Assembly (NCBI GenBank): GCA_964506245.1
Contig: CAZDKK010000015.1
Location: 24,589-88,588 of the forward strand
From: CAZDKK01 sp964506245
GTDB taxonomy: Bacteria; Eisenbacteria; RBG-16-71-46; CAIMUX01; WJJG01
Length of the DNA stretch: 64,000 nt
Reading direction: 5' to 3'
This document shows positions 8,883 through 16,527 of the stretch, piece after piece. The first letter of the stretch is position 1. Every line of letters starts with the position of its first letter. The notes under the pieces are model-generated. The model did no database searches, was not told the origin of the DNA, and saw only the letters and a list, made by a program, of their open reading frames with translations. A program made the position numbers and the translations under genes.

Positions 8883-9563
8883 ATGCGACAGACCGTGCCG
8901 CTGCTGATCACGGCCGTCGTGGGATCTGTGCTGGTGATCGCCTACTTCGTCCCCCACCCACCTTTCGACGCCTTGCGCGAGGAGTTCGCGATCTTCTTCG
9001 ACATCATCGCGGCGATCGCGTTCATCTTGGGGGGCGGGAACCTGATTCGGATGCACGGCGGTCGCGTGGGGCGCCGGGAGAAGAACTGGGTCTACAGCCT
9101 GGTGACCGTGATCGGATTCCTTGTGGTGCTGGTGGTGGGGCTGACCAAGATGGGCAACCCGAACGGGTTTCGGGATTCCTCGGTCACGGCCGCGGGCAGC
9201 GCCTTCGACTGGACCTACCAGTACGTCTTCCGGCCGTGCGCGTCGACCATGTTCGCCATGCTGGCCTTCTACGTCGCCTCGGCTTCGTTCCGCGCCTTCC
9301 GCGCCAAGAACGCCGAGGCCACGCTCCTGCTGGTGGTCGCCTTCATCATCCTGCTGGGACGCACCTTCGTCGGCACGCTGATCACGAGCTGGCTGCCCGC
9401 CAGCCTGCACTTCCTGACCATCCCCTATCTCGCCGAGAAGATCATGACCGTGCTCAACTTCGCCGGCAATCGCGCCATCATGATCGGCATCGCGCTGGGG
9501 ATCATCTCGACGTCCCTGAAGGTGATCATCGGCATTGACCGCTCCTATCTGGGCGGTGACTAG
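8883..9563 (+). CDS. Membrane protein of unknown function, operon gene 2
   Basis: 226 residues and strongly hydrophobic, with about six membrane segments (near 8-25, 36-52, 74-92, 115-135, 144-165 and 192-212). The loop after segment 2 carries a basic RMHGGRVGRREK stretch, which would be cytoplasmic. I recognise no family. It follows the first operon gene after 61 bp and precedes gene 3 by 13 bp, so the genes are surely co-transcribed. GAGGGGGAGC lies just upstream of the ATG. Confidence 0.75.
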   Translation: MRQTVPLLITAVVGSVLVIAYFVPHPPFDALREEFAIFFDIIAAIAFILGGGNLIRMHGGRVGRREKNWVYSLVTVIGFLVVLVVGLTKMGNPNGFRDSSVTAAGSAFDWTYQYVFRPCASTMFAMLAFYVASASFRAFRAKNAEATLLLVVAFIILLGRTFVGTLITSWLPASLHFLTIPYLAEKIMTVLNFAGNRAIMIGIALGIISTSLKVIIGIDRSYLGGD

Positions 9564-9576
9564 CGGGGGGAGGGTC

Positions 9577-10452
9577 ATGGGCCGCTTCGTTGCCTTCGTC
9601 GAACGCGTCGACCAGCTCGACCGCCGCTGGGTCTTCCTGATCGTCGGCCTGGCGGTCGTGGTCTCGACGATCTTCGGCCTGCGCTTCCCCGAACGGCCGA
9701 CCCCGATGGTCCAGGCCGTCTTCGGTCAAATCGAGAGCCTCCCGGCCGGCTCGCACGTGCTCATGCCGTTTGACTACGACCCGGGCACCGAACCGGAGTT
9801 GCAGCCCATGGCCGAAGCCTTCGTGCGCCAGTGCGCTGAGAAGGGACTCCGGATCTGCTTTGTCGCCCTCTGGCCGCTCGGACAGAGCATGGTCGACGGG
9901 GTGATCCACAGCGTGATCGAGGACGAATACCCACACCTGCAATACGGGGTCGACTATGTCGATCTGGGATATAAGGCGGGCAACGAGGGCGTGATCACCG
10001 TCATCTTCACCGACTTGAAGAAGCTCTTCACCACCGACGCGCGCGGGACCGCGGTGAGCAAGATCCCGATGCTGAGGGATATTCCCAATGTCCAGTCGTT
10101 CGACCTGATCCTCAGCCTCAGCGCCGGATACCCCGGCACGAAGGAGTGGGTGCAGTATGCGGGCACCCCGGGAAACATCCCGGTCGCAGCCGGGTGCACC
10201 GCGGTGCAGGCGCCGTTGCTCTACCCCTACTATCCCGGGCAGCTGCAGGGCTTGATGGGCGGGATCAAGGCCGCGGCCGAATTCGAGCAGCTGCTCGTCC
10301 AGCGGTATCCGCAGTTCAAGGGCCAGGCCTACTCGACCGCGCTGCTGCGGATGGGGCCGCAGACGGTGACGCACCTGGTGATCATCTTTTTCATCCTGGT
10401 GGGCAATATCACCTTCGCGATCCTCCGGCGGCGCCGCCGGGCGAACGGGTAG
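9577..10452 (+). CDS. Bitopic membrane protein of unknown function, operon gene 3
   Basis: 291 residues with one membrane helix near each end (about 18-37 and 262-282) and a roughly 220-residue soluble domain between them, so both termini lie on the same side. The domain begins with GSHVLMPFDYDPGTEPELQP and contains FDLILSLSAGYPGTKEWVQY, and the protein ends in a basic ILRRRRRANG tail. I know no family for it. GGGGGGAGGG precedes the ATG at 9577; an upstream in-frame start would overlap gene 2. The domain is the best candidate for ligand binding or assembly in this membrane system. Confidence 0.75.
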   Translation: MGRFVAFVERVDQLDRRWVFLIVGLAVVVSTIFGLRFPERPTPMVQAVFGQIESLPAGSHVLMPFDYDPGTEPELQPMAEAFVRQCAEKGLRICFVALWPLGQSMVDGVIHSVIEDEYPHLQYGVDYVDLGYKAGNEGVITVIFTDLKKLFTTDARGTAVSKIPMLRDIPNVQSFDLILSLSAGYPGTKEWVQYAGTPGNIPVAAGCTAVQAPLLYPYYPGQLQGLMGGIKAAAEFEQLLVQRYPQFKGQAYSTALLRMGPQTVTHLVIIFFILVGNITFAILRRRRRANG

Positions 10453-10537
10453 AGCGAGGCCGCGCGCCGCACGGTGCGCCGCCGAGGAAACGCGCGCACC
10501 GCACCGGGCACGCGGGCTGCAGACAAGGAGCTGCCGG

Positions 10538-11311
10538 ATGACACGCAGGCGGGCCATCGGGCTGGCGATCTGGGTGATCGTGATCGCCGTGCTGGCGATC
10601 CGCGTCGCCACGGGTGCGATGGACAGCCCGTTCGGCTCGATGCGCGCGTTGGGCGTCTGGCTGGCCGCCTTCCTGACCCTGTCGATCCTGAGCTTCCTCT
10701 ACCAGGACAACCCCTGCTACCGCTTTGCCGAGCACCTCTTCGTGGGGGTCTCGGCCGCCTACTGGATGGTGATGGGCTTCTGGTCGACGCTCGTGCCCAA
10801 CCTCTTCGGCAAGCTCGCCCCGGCCCGGGCCGCCGACTGGTTCCTGTCGGGGCTGGCCGCACAGCGGGCCAACCTCTTCTACGTCATCCCGCTCATCTTC
10901 GGTATCCTGCTGCTGATGAGGTTGTCGCCCAAGGGCGGCCATCTGAGTCGCTGGGCGCTGGCGTTCATCCTCGGAACCACGGCCGGCCTGCGCCTGATTG
11001 CCTTCCTCACCGCGGACTTCATGGTGCAGACGCGCTCGACGCTCATCTCGGTCGCCGGCGTGAGCCAGGGGTCCTTCTCCTTCGAACGGATGCTGTGGGA
11101 GGTGGTCACGGTCGTCGCCGTGCTGGCTACGCTCTGCTACTTCTACTTCTCGAAGGCCCACACCGGGGCCTTCGGGCGTTTCTCGCGCCTGGGCATCTGG
11201 GTGCTGATGATCACCTTCGGGGCGGGCTTCGGCTACACGGTCATGGGACGCATCGCGCTCCTGGTGGGGCGGGTCGAGGAGCTCCTGGGTCGCTGGCTGC
11301 AGGTGACCTGA
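10538..11311 (+). CDS. Polytopic membrane protein of unknown function, operon gene 4
   Basis: 257 residues with about seven or eight membrane segments. Notable loops are FLYQDNPCYRFAEHLFVGVSAAYW, at the end of helix 2, and RTSLISVAGVSQGS-type sequence between helices 5 and 6. GAGCTGCCG precedes the ATG. It is the last gene of the operon, 85 bp after gene 3. With genes 1-3 it suggests a four-subunit membrane complex with no visible ATPase or redox motif. Function unknown. Confidence 0.75.
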   Translation: MTRRRAIGLAIWVIVIAVLAIRVATGAMDSPFGSMRALGVWLAAFLTLSILSFLYQDNPCYRFAEHLFVGVSAAYWMVMGFWSTLVPNLFGKLAPARAADWFLSGLAAQRANLFYVIPLIFGILLLMRLSPKGGHLSRWALAFILGTTAGLRLIAFLTADFMVQTRSTLISVAGVSQGSFSFERMLWEVVTVVAVLATLCYFYFSKAHTGAFGRFSRLGIWVLMITFGAGFGYTVMGRIALLVGRVEELLGRWLQVT

Positions 11312-11374
11312 GCCGGCGCCAGGGCGATCGGGCCGGAGGGATGAGCTGACGCCAGGGCGGTCGGGCCGGAGGGA
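11310..11374. repeat. Two-copy tandem repeat between convergent genes
   Basis: Two 32-bp units starting at 11310 and 11343 (period 33) differ at about three positions and share CGCCAGGGCG and TCGGGCCGGAGGGA. They fill the gap between the membrane operon and the convergent glycosyltransferase gene. The first copy includes the operon's last stop codon. Confidence 0.7.
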
Positions 11375-11383
11375 GCCGAGGGA

Positions 11384-12547
11384 CTAACGCGTCCGCACCA
11401 GGGGCTCGAGGAAGGCGACCAGTTCGGCGATGCGCTCGCGCCAGTCAGCGGCGCGGGCGATCTCGATGCGCCGAGCGCGGGCCGGCGCGTCCGCCGGTTC
11501 GGCCATCGCGCCCCGGTACCCCGTCTCCAGCTCCTCCCGCGTGGCATAGAGGTAGAGCACGTCGCGGAAGACCTTCAGCCCGCGGCGGAATGTGGCCAGC
11601 ACCGGCAGACCGGTCGCCAGGTACTCGTAGAGCTTCAGGCCTCTGACCGCCTCGAGCTGGGGTTCACGACGGAAGGGGAAGATCAACACGTCCGAGCCCG
11701 CCATCAGCTCGGCCGCGCGGTCGGGCCGCACGGGGCCCAGCGGCAGCACGCGCGCGGGATCGAGTCGCTGGAAGATGTCGCGGCCCGCCGGGCTCACCTC
11801 ACCCACGAAGAGCAGGATCGCGCGCTCGTCCAGCTCGAGCAGCGTGCTCAGGTCCTCGAAGCTCATGCGCTCATCAGCCCGGCCGAGGTAGCCGACCAGC
11901 CGGCGGTCCGATGCCAGCTCGAGCGCCTGGCGGGCCGCCGCGCGTTGCTCGGGGTTCGCGGGCCGGAAGAGGCTGGTGTCCACGCCGTGCTCCAGAACCG
12001 CCCGCGGGGCCTGCTCGGCGAGAAGCCGATCCCAGGTCTCCAGCAGGTAGCGGTTCACCGCCAACATGCCGTCGGCGTGGGGCAATCCCTTCTCGAGCGC
12101 GGCGGTGAACGCCTCCGCCGCCGGTCGTGAGGCAGCCAGGCCGGGCGCGTCATCGAGGCAGTCGAAGACGAGCGCCCCCGGGGTGGCGGTGCGGATCGGC
12201 TCGAGGAGGGCGGGGTGATAGACCAGCGTGACGTCGGGCACGAACCGCGAAACGCCCCCCGCCGAACCAGCCGCCAGCGCGCGCACGGCGTCCTGCACGG
12301 CGCAGCCCCAGGCCGCCCACGCCCCCACCGTGGTCTGGGTCTGGCCGGCCTGCGCGCATGGACCGAGTTCGATCACCCTCAGGTGTGCCTCGGCGCCCGC
12401 CAGTTCGCCAGCCGGGCCGCCGTGCAGATCGCGGGGGGGATTGAGATAGACCACCTCGTGGCCGAGCTCCGCGAGACCGTGCCCGAATCGCTGCTGCCGG
12501 CCCATCAGACCCGCAAACGCATCGCTGGCGGCAATCAGTACGCGCAT
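11384..12547 (-). CDS. Glycosyltransferase, GT4-like
   Basis: 387 residues with a GT-B layout: an N-terminal Rossmann half starting MRVLIAASDAFAG and RFGHGLAELGHEVVYLNPP, then a C-terminal nucleotide-sugar half with VGYLGRADERM, DVLIFPFRREPQLEAVRG and KLYEYLATGLPVLATF, the family's typical E-x7-E-like region. It probably adds a sugar to a surface glycan or lipid. GAGGGG lies 8 nt before the ATG at 12547. The leader contains a GTGGGG/CCCCAC hairpin (12611-12627). It stands alone between the membrane operon and a minus-strand exported-protein cluster. Confidence 0.83.
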   Translation of the reverse strand: MRVLIAASDAFAGLMGRQQRFGHGLAELGHEVVYLNPPRDLHGGPAGELAGAEAHLRVIELGPCAQAGQTQTTVGAWAAWGCAVQDAVRALAAGSAGGVSRFVPDVTLVYHPALLEPIRTATPGALVFDCLDDAPGLAASRPAAEAFTAALEKGLPHADGMLAVNRYLLETWDRLLAEQAPRAVLEHGVDTSLFRPANPEQRAAARQALELASDRRLVGYLGRADERMSFEDLSTLLELDERAILLFVGEVSPAGRDIFQRLDPARVLPLGPVRPDRAAELMAGSDVLIFPFRREPQLEAVRGLKLYEYLATGLPVLATFRRGLKVFRDVLYLYATREELETGYRGAMAEPADAPARARRIEIARAADWRERIAELVAFLEPLVRTR

Positions 12548-12743
12548 CCTCTGACCCCTCAAGCATCGCCCCGGCCCGCGTCCCCCGCAAAGGATCGTGC
12601 AGGGGATCGCGTGGGGTGATCCCCCACACCCTCTATCGGGAACCGAGGAGGATTCCACGAGTCTCGGCCGGTTGCAACAGCCAACTGAGGCGCCGGCAGG
12701 AAGGCACGGCGGGATGCGAACGGTGCGGCGTGGGGTACGATGG

Positions 12744-14567
12744 TCAGCGACCGGCGGGCCACTCGAGCAGCGTCACACCCCAGTAGTGCGGCTCCTCGGG
12801 CGGGTCGTCGTTCCAGCCCTCGATCGAGTGGCTCCCGTCCGTCTGGTAGTGCAAGGTGTATTCGCCCGGCTCCAGCGTCAGGAACGCCTCCTCCCGGCGG
12901 TTCTTGCGGGCTCCGCCGGCGGGCGTGGTAGCTTCGTAGTCCATGCTCCAGACCTTCTCACCGCTCTCCTTGCGTGTCAGCCAACCGTAGTCGAACATCT
13001 CGCCGCGCGAACCTTCGCCCATGGCGATGATCTTGACCCGCATCGGCTCCGCGACCACGAAGCTCAGACGCCGGTGTTCATCGTCTCCCACGGGGGCCAG
13101 GCGGACGATGGCGGCGGGGCCCTCGGATTCCTCGAAGGTGCGCACCCACGCGGCATCGAAGTCCCGACCCAGGCCGTTCAGCGCAATGCCCCAGCTGCGC
13201 GGGTCAAAGGGGGGCGTCTTCGACCAGCGGGGGAAGGCGTGTGCGTAGTCGGAGACATAGCAGAGGTAGTAGCTGCCCGCGGCCAGGCGGACCTGCTCCT
13301 GGACCAGACGGTTGCGCGGCTCCCCTCCGGCCCAGATGCCCGGGTTGTTCTCCATGGTCCAGACGCGCTCCAGGGTGCGGGCATCCTCGATCCAGCCGTA
13401 GTCGACGAGGCGGTCCTTGTCGCTGCTCATCTCGCCGAAACCGCGAACGCACAGCTCGGCCTCGCGACGCAGCTCGAACCCGGTGCGGTGGAATTCGGCG
13501 TCCCCCACCCGATCGATGCGCGCAATGAGGTTCTCATCGGGCGGATCGATGACCACGCGCAGCGCCCCCTCCGCCAGCGGCTGGATCGGCAGCAGCGTGA
13601 CGCCCCAGGACTCGGGGTCGTAGGGCGGCGGGGCGTTCCAGTCCCCGAAGGCATGCGAATCATCGGTGACATAACACAGCAGGTAGCGGCCCGGTGCGAG
13701 CTCGACGATGTCGTCGAAGACGCGGTTCTTCTTCGCGCCGCCGGCTGGTTCGGTGTTGCGCAGGGTCATGTCCCACACGCGCGCGCACTCGTCCCGGTCC
13801 TCGATCCACGCCCCGTCGGCGAACCCCTGCTCCCGCGCGACGTACTCGCCAACGGCCAAGATCCGCATGCGAATCGTCTGCCGCACCTCGAGCGCGGCCC
13901 GGTAGAACTCCCCAGAGCCAGCTTCTCGGAACGCCACGGGCGCGATCAGCTCCGGCGGCGGGGGATTGACGACGAAGTCCGATAGACTCAGCCCTGGGTC
14001 GGTGGCGCGCACGACCGCCTTCCACCTCGCCGGCTCGCCATAGCGGTCCCAAGCCACGAGCGTCCCGCCCTCGATGTTGAACGTGCCCAGGCGGAACATC
14101 TTGAGCAATCTGACCTCTTTCTTGATGGGAAAGAAGCCGCCCAGGGCCGAGAAGTAGAGCACATAGTCCCCGGCGGTCAGGTCGATCTCCGCCGCGGCAC
14201 TCACGTTGTCATTGCGATCGGCCTCGACCGCACGCCAGTCCATCGCCCAGGCCACGCTGCGGTCCGAGAGCTTGAGCAGCCAGGCGTAGCTGAAGAGGAT
14301 CTCTTCGTCCGGCCAGCCGCTGCCCACGGCGTCGATCTGGACCCGCGCATCTCGCTCGAGCCTGAAGCGCTGGCTGTAGAGGCCCGCGTGGTCGATCTCC
14401 TTGATGGCCGACAGCACCGGACCCTGACCGCGCGCGGGAACCGCGACACAACCCCACAAGATGGCGAGCAGCGCTCCGATGGCCAGAACGGTCGCGCCGT
14501 TCACTGCAGGACGCCAGGCGGCGACCGCCGCCGGGAGAGAACCATCTGCCCGCCGGCGACGCGTCAA
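12744..14567 (-). CDS. Exported protein with four tandem beta-type repeats
   Basis: About 607 residues. After a signal peptide (ALLAILWGC near 33-41; the Cys could be a weak lipobox) come four homologous units of roughly 120-140 residues. Each has a strand such as EFYRAALEVRQTIRMRILAVGE, a WIEDRDECARVW-like segment, an AGGAKKNR-like turn, and an ending of the type GRYLLCYVTDDSHAFGDW followed by YDPESWGVTLL. No enzyme motif is seen; I would expect beta-sandwich units at the cell surface. The start is uncertain: TTG at 14567 follows GAGGG, while longer extensions lack a signal peptide at the terminus. It lies downstream of the Cys-rich gene. Confidence 0.68.
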   Translation of the reverse strand: MTRRRRADGSLPAAVAAWRPAVNGATVLAIGALLAILWGCVAVPARGQGPVLSAIKEIDHAGLYSQRFRLERDARVQIDAVGSGWPDEEILFSYAWLLKLSDRSVAWAMDWRAVEADRNDNVSAAAEIDLTAGDYVLYFSALGGFFPIKKEVRLLKMFRLGTFNIEGGTLVAWDRYGEPARWKAVVRATDPGLSLSDFVVNPPPPELIAPVAFREAGSGEFYRAALEVRQTIRMRILAVGEYVAREQGFADGAWIEDRDECARVWDMTLRNTEPAGGAKKNRVFDDIVELAPGRYLLCYVTDDSHAFGDWNAPPPYDPESWGVTLLPIQPLAEGALRVVIDPPDENLIARIDRVGDAEFHRTGFELRREAELCVRGFGEMSSDKDRLVDYGWIEDARTLERVWTMENNPGIWAGGEPRNRLVQEQVRLAAGSYYLCYVSDYAHAFPRWSKTPPFDPRSWGIALNGLGRDFDAAWVRTFEESEGPAAIVRLAPVGDDEHRRLSFVVAEPMRVKIIAMGEGSRGEMFDYGWLTRKESGEKVWSMDYEATTPAGGARKNRREEAFLTLEPGEYTLHYQTDGSHSIEGWNDDPPEEPHYWGVTLLEWPAGR

Positions 14568-14768
14568 TCCGCCCTCACTGAGGGAGTTAGGGACTCGGAT
14601 CCCGACCACTTCGGCCTCCTGCCGCGAGCCACCCACCCGGGTCGCCCTGCTCCTCCTCCTTACGCCGCCAGGGAGCCCAAGTTGCCCCCGGCAGGAGGAT
14701 TGCGGCCGCCGCCTCCGGGTTTCCCCGCTCGGGGATCCCACTCACCCCGCCGGTGGACAGACCCGCAC

Positions 14769-15620
14769 CTACCGTTGCGTCTCGAGGGCCTCGTGGGGGC
14801 AGTCCTGCGGGCGGGCGATGCCCTCGAGGCACAGGATCTCCCGGCGCGGGCCGCTCCGGCGCCCCGTTGAGTCATCGTCGATGTCCACCAGGACCCCGCG
14901 TTCACACCGCAGGCACCGCTCGGCCTGCACCGCCACCGGCTTCGCGCTGATGCGGTCGATCAGCGCTTGATGCCAGTGGGGCGCGGCGGCCCCGCAACGT
15001 TCCTCGACCAGGACCCGGTGCACAGAGGTCCCCACGAGGCGCCCGCGGTCGAGGAGGATCCGGGCGAGAACCTCGATCCGGTCCCCCGCGGCGATCCGAT
15101 GCCGTTCCTGCTGCCTCCGGCCGATGCGCAGGTACAGCGCATCCTCCAGACCGTCCCGTCCGACAAACGCGGACTCCAGCCGCAGGAGGAAGCCGTGCAG
15201 CCAGAGCGTGCTGCGCGCCCCGTCCACGCGCCGGCGCAGATGCGGCCGGATGCTGGTCACCCGTCCGCCGCACTCCTGGACCCGGCCCGCGTGATCCTCG
15301 ACCCACTCGTCGAACCGCCGGCAAGCCTCCTCGAAAGCCCGGAAATCCTCGGGCGACAGAAGCAACTCCGGATAGCGGTGGATCTTCTCCTCGTCATAGA
15401 ACCGGCACTGCGTGCAGTTGCTGCCCACGTGCCGGTAGCCCTTGGGGCAGGAGCCGCCCTGACCGAGGAGCTTGCATTTCCAGAGGAACTCGAGGCAGCC
15501 GGCCGGATGGCAGCGCTTTTCGCACAGCACGTGGTAGGCCGAGACGCGATGGCGGAAGCCCCCGTGGGACTCGTGGCGGCAGACGAAGACATCGTCGCGC
15601 TTGTAGCTGTTGCTCACCAT
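14769..15620 (-). CDS. Cys-rich protein of unknown function, possible metal or Fe-S binding
   Basis: 283 residues. The first 90 or so contain about ten Cys and several His: VFVCRHESHGGF, HVLCEKRCHPAGC, WKCKLLGQGGSC, GSNCTQCRFYDEEK. A CLRCERG motif sits near the C-terminus. The middle has charged helices and GDRIEVLARILLDRGRLVG, suggestive of an OB-type barrel. There is no signal peptide, so it is probably cytoplasmic. The Cys/His spacing suggests zinc or an iron-sulfur cluster, but I can name no family. The ATG at 15620 follows GGGGGGG. The region upstream of the four-repeat protein gene begins at its 3' end. Confidence 0.7.
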   Translation of the reverse strand: MVSNSYKRDDVFVCRHESHGGFRHRVSAYHVLCEKRCHPAGCLEFLWKCKLLGQGGSCPKGYRHVGSNCTQCRFYDEEKIHRYPELLLSPEDFRAFEEACRRFDEWVEDHAGRVQECGGRVTSIRPHLRRRVDGARSTLWLHGFLLRLESAFVGRDGLEDALYLRIGRRQQERHRIAAGDRIEVLARILLDRGRLVGTSVHRVLVEERCGAAAPHWHQALIDRISAKPVAVQAERCLRCERGVLVDIDDDSTGRRSGPRREILCLEGIARPQDCPHEALETQR

Positions 15621-15711
15621 GGCCCCCCCGGGGGCACGGGCCCGAGCGGCGGCCCCACCCGGCACCGCGCGAGCGGTGGGCTGGCCCCGGACGCGCCGCG
15701 CTTGCGGCGAG

Positions 15712-16464
15712 CTAGCCTGGCACGTGCGACGCGAGCAGCAAGCTCAGATTCTGGATCACCACCGCGAGGGCTGCGTGGTAGGTGGCGTAGGTCACCCCAT
15801 CGACTACCCAGGTCTCGGGAGTGATCGGATCCAGGCCGCTGATCGGCAGTCCGTTGTCCTGCGCAACGTTGTCCGCGAGCAGCTGCGCCAGGTCGTACCT
15901 CTGCTGCGCGAAGTAGGACTCCGCCAGGATCACGTTGAGGTCATGGTGGTCGTAGGTTGTTCGCCGCGAGAAGACATAGCCCTCGTCGGCTTCCAGGACG
16001 GCATTGGCCGCCTGCTCGGCTTTGACCGGATCGGAGAAGAGCGCCGCCGCGGCCAGACCGGCGCGGGCGTCGTTCACGAGGTGGCCATCGTTGATGAGCT
16101 CTTCGAATGTGGCGATGGCCTCGGTGTGCAAGCCGGTGTAGGCTTGGGCCCACCCGAGACCCAACGACGCCTCGTACAGGCTGGCGTCCTTCTCCACTGC
16201 CAGTGAGAAGCTCTCTCGGGCATCGTAGTAGTCGCCCACGGCGAAGCTGTCCCAGCCCATGTCGTTCAGTTCCTCGGCCGTGTAGACCGGCTCGCTGGTG
16301 CCGCCCCCGCCGCCGTCCGTGCCGTCGTCTTCATCGTCGCCACACGAACCGACCCCGAACCCGACCGCCAGCAACAGGACGAGCCAGACCCAACCAACCA
16401 CGGGCCATCCCCCGGTGACGGCGGGAGTCGTTCCCCTCTCCTTGCTCCGGACCAGCCGCATCAC
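15712..16464 (-). CDS. TPR-containing lipoprotein
   Basis: 250 residues. A hydrophobic signal ends with the lipobox GVGSC (Cys41), followed by an Asp/Gly-rich tether and tetratricopeptide-like helices (DMGWDSFAVGDYYDARESFSLAVEKD and SYFAQQRYDLAQLL). It is probably anchored in the outer membrane or periplasmic leaflet and mediates protein contacts. A GTG at 16464 and an ATG at 16461 are adjacent starts behind GGAGGG. Its stop and the gene ending at 16528 flank it in the same orientation, so it may follow that gene in one transcript. Confidence 0.8.
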   Translation of the reverse strand: MMRLVRSKERGTTPAVTGGWPVVGWVWLVLLLAVGFGVGSCGDDEDDGTDGGGGGTSEPVYTAEELNDMGWDSFAVGDYYDARESFSLAVEKDASLYEASLGLGWAQAYTGLHTEAIATFEELINDGHLVNDARAGLAAAALFSDPVKAEQAANAVLEADEGYVFSRRTTYDHHDLNVILAESYFAQQRYDLAQLLADNVAQDNGLPISGLDPITPETWVVDGVTYATYHAALAVVIQNLSLLLASHVPG

Positions 16465-16527
16465 CTTCGATCCCTCCCTTCAATCCTCAACGGACAAGGG
16501 CCATGGCCTCGGTGGGCCGGCCCGTCG

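Noticed and set aside
14568..14768. A c-di-GMP (GEMM) riboswitch in the leader of the four-repeat protein gene
   Set aside because: The conserved GCAAACC and GACGCAAAGCC segments are not both present; only a GAAA-tetraloop hairpin is seen.
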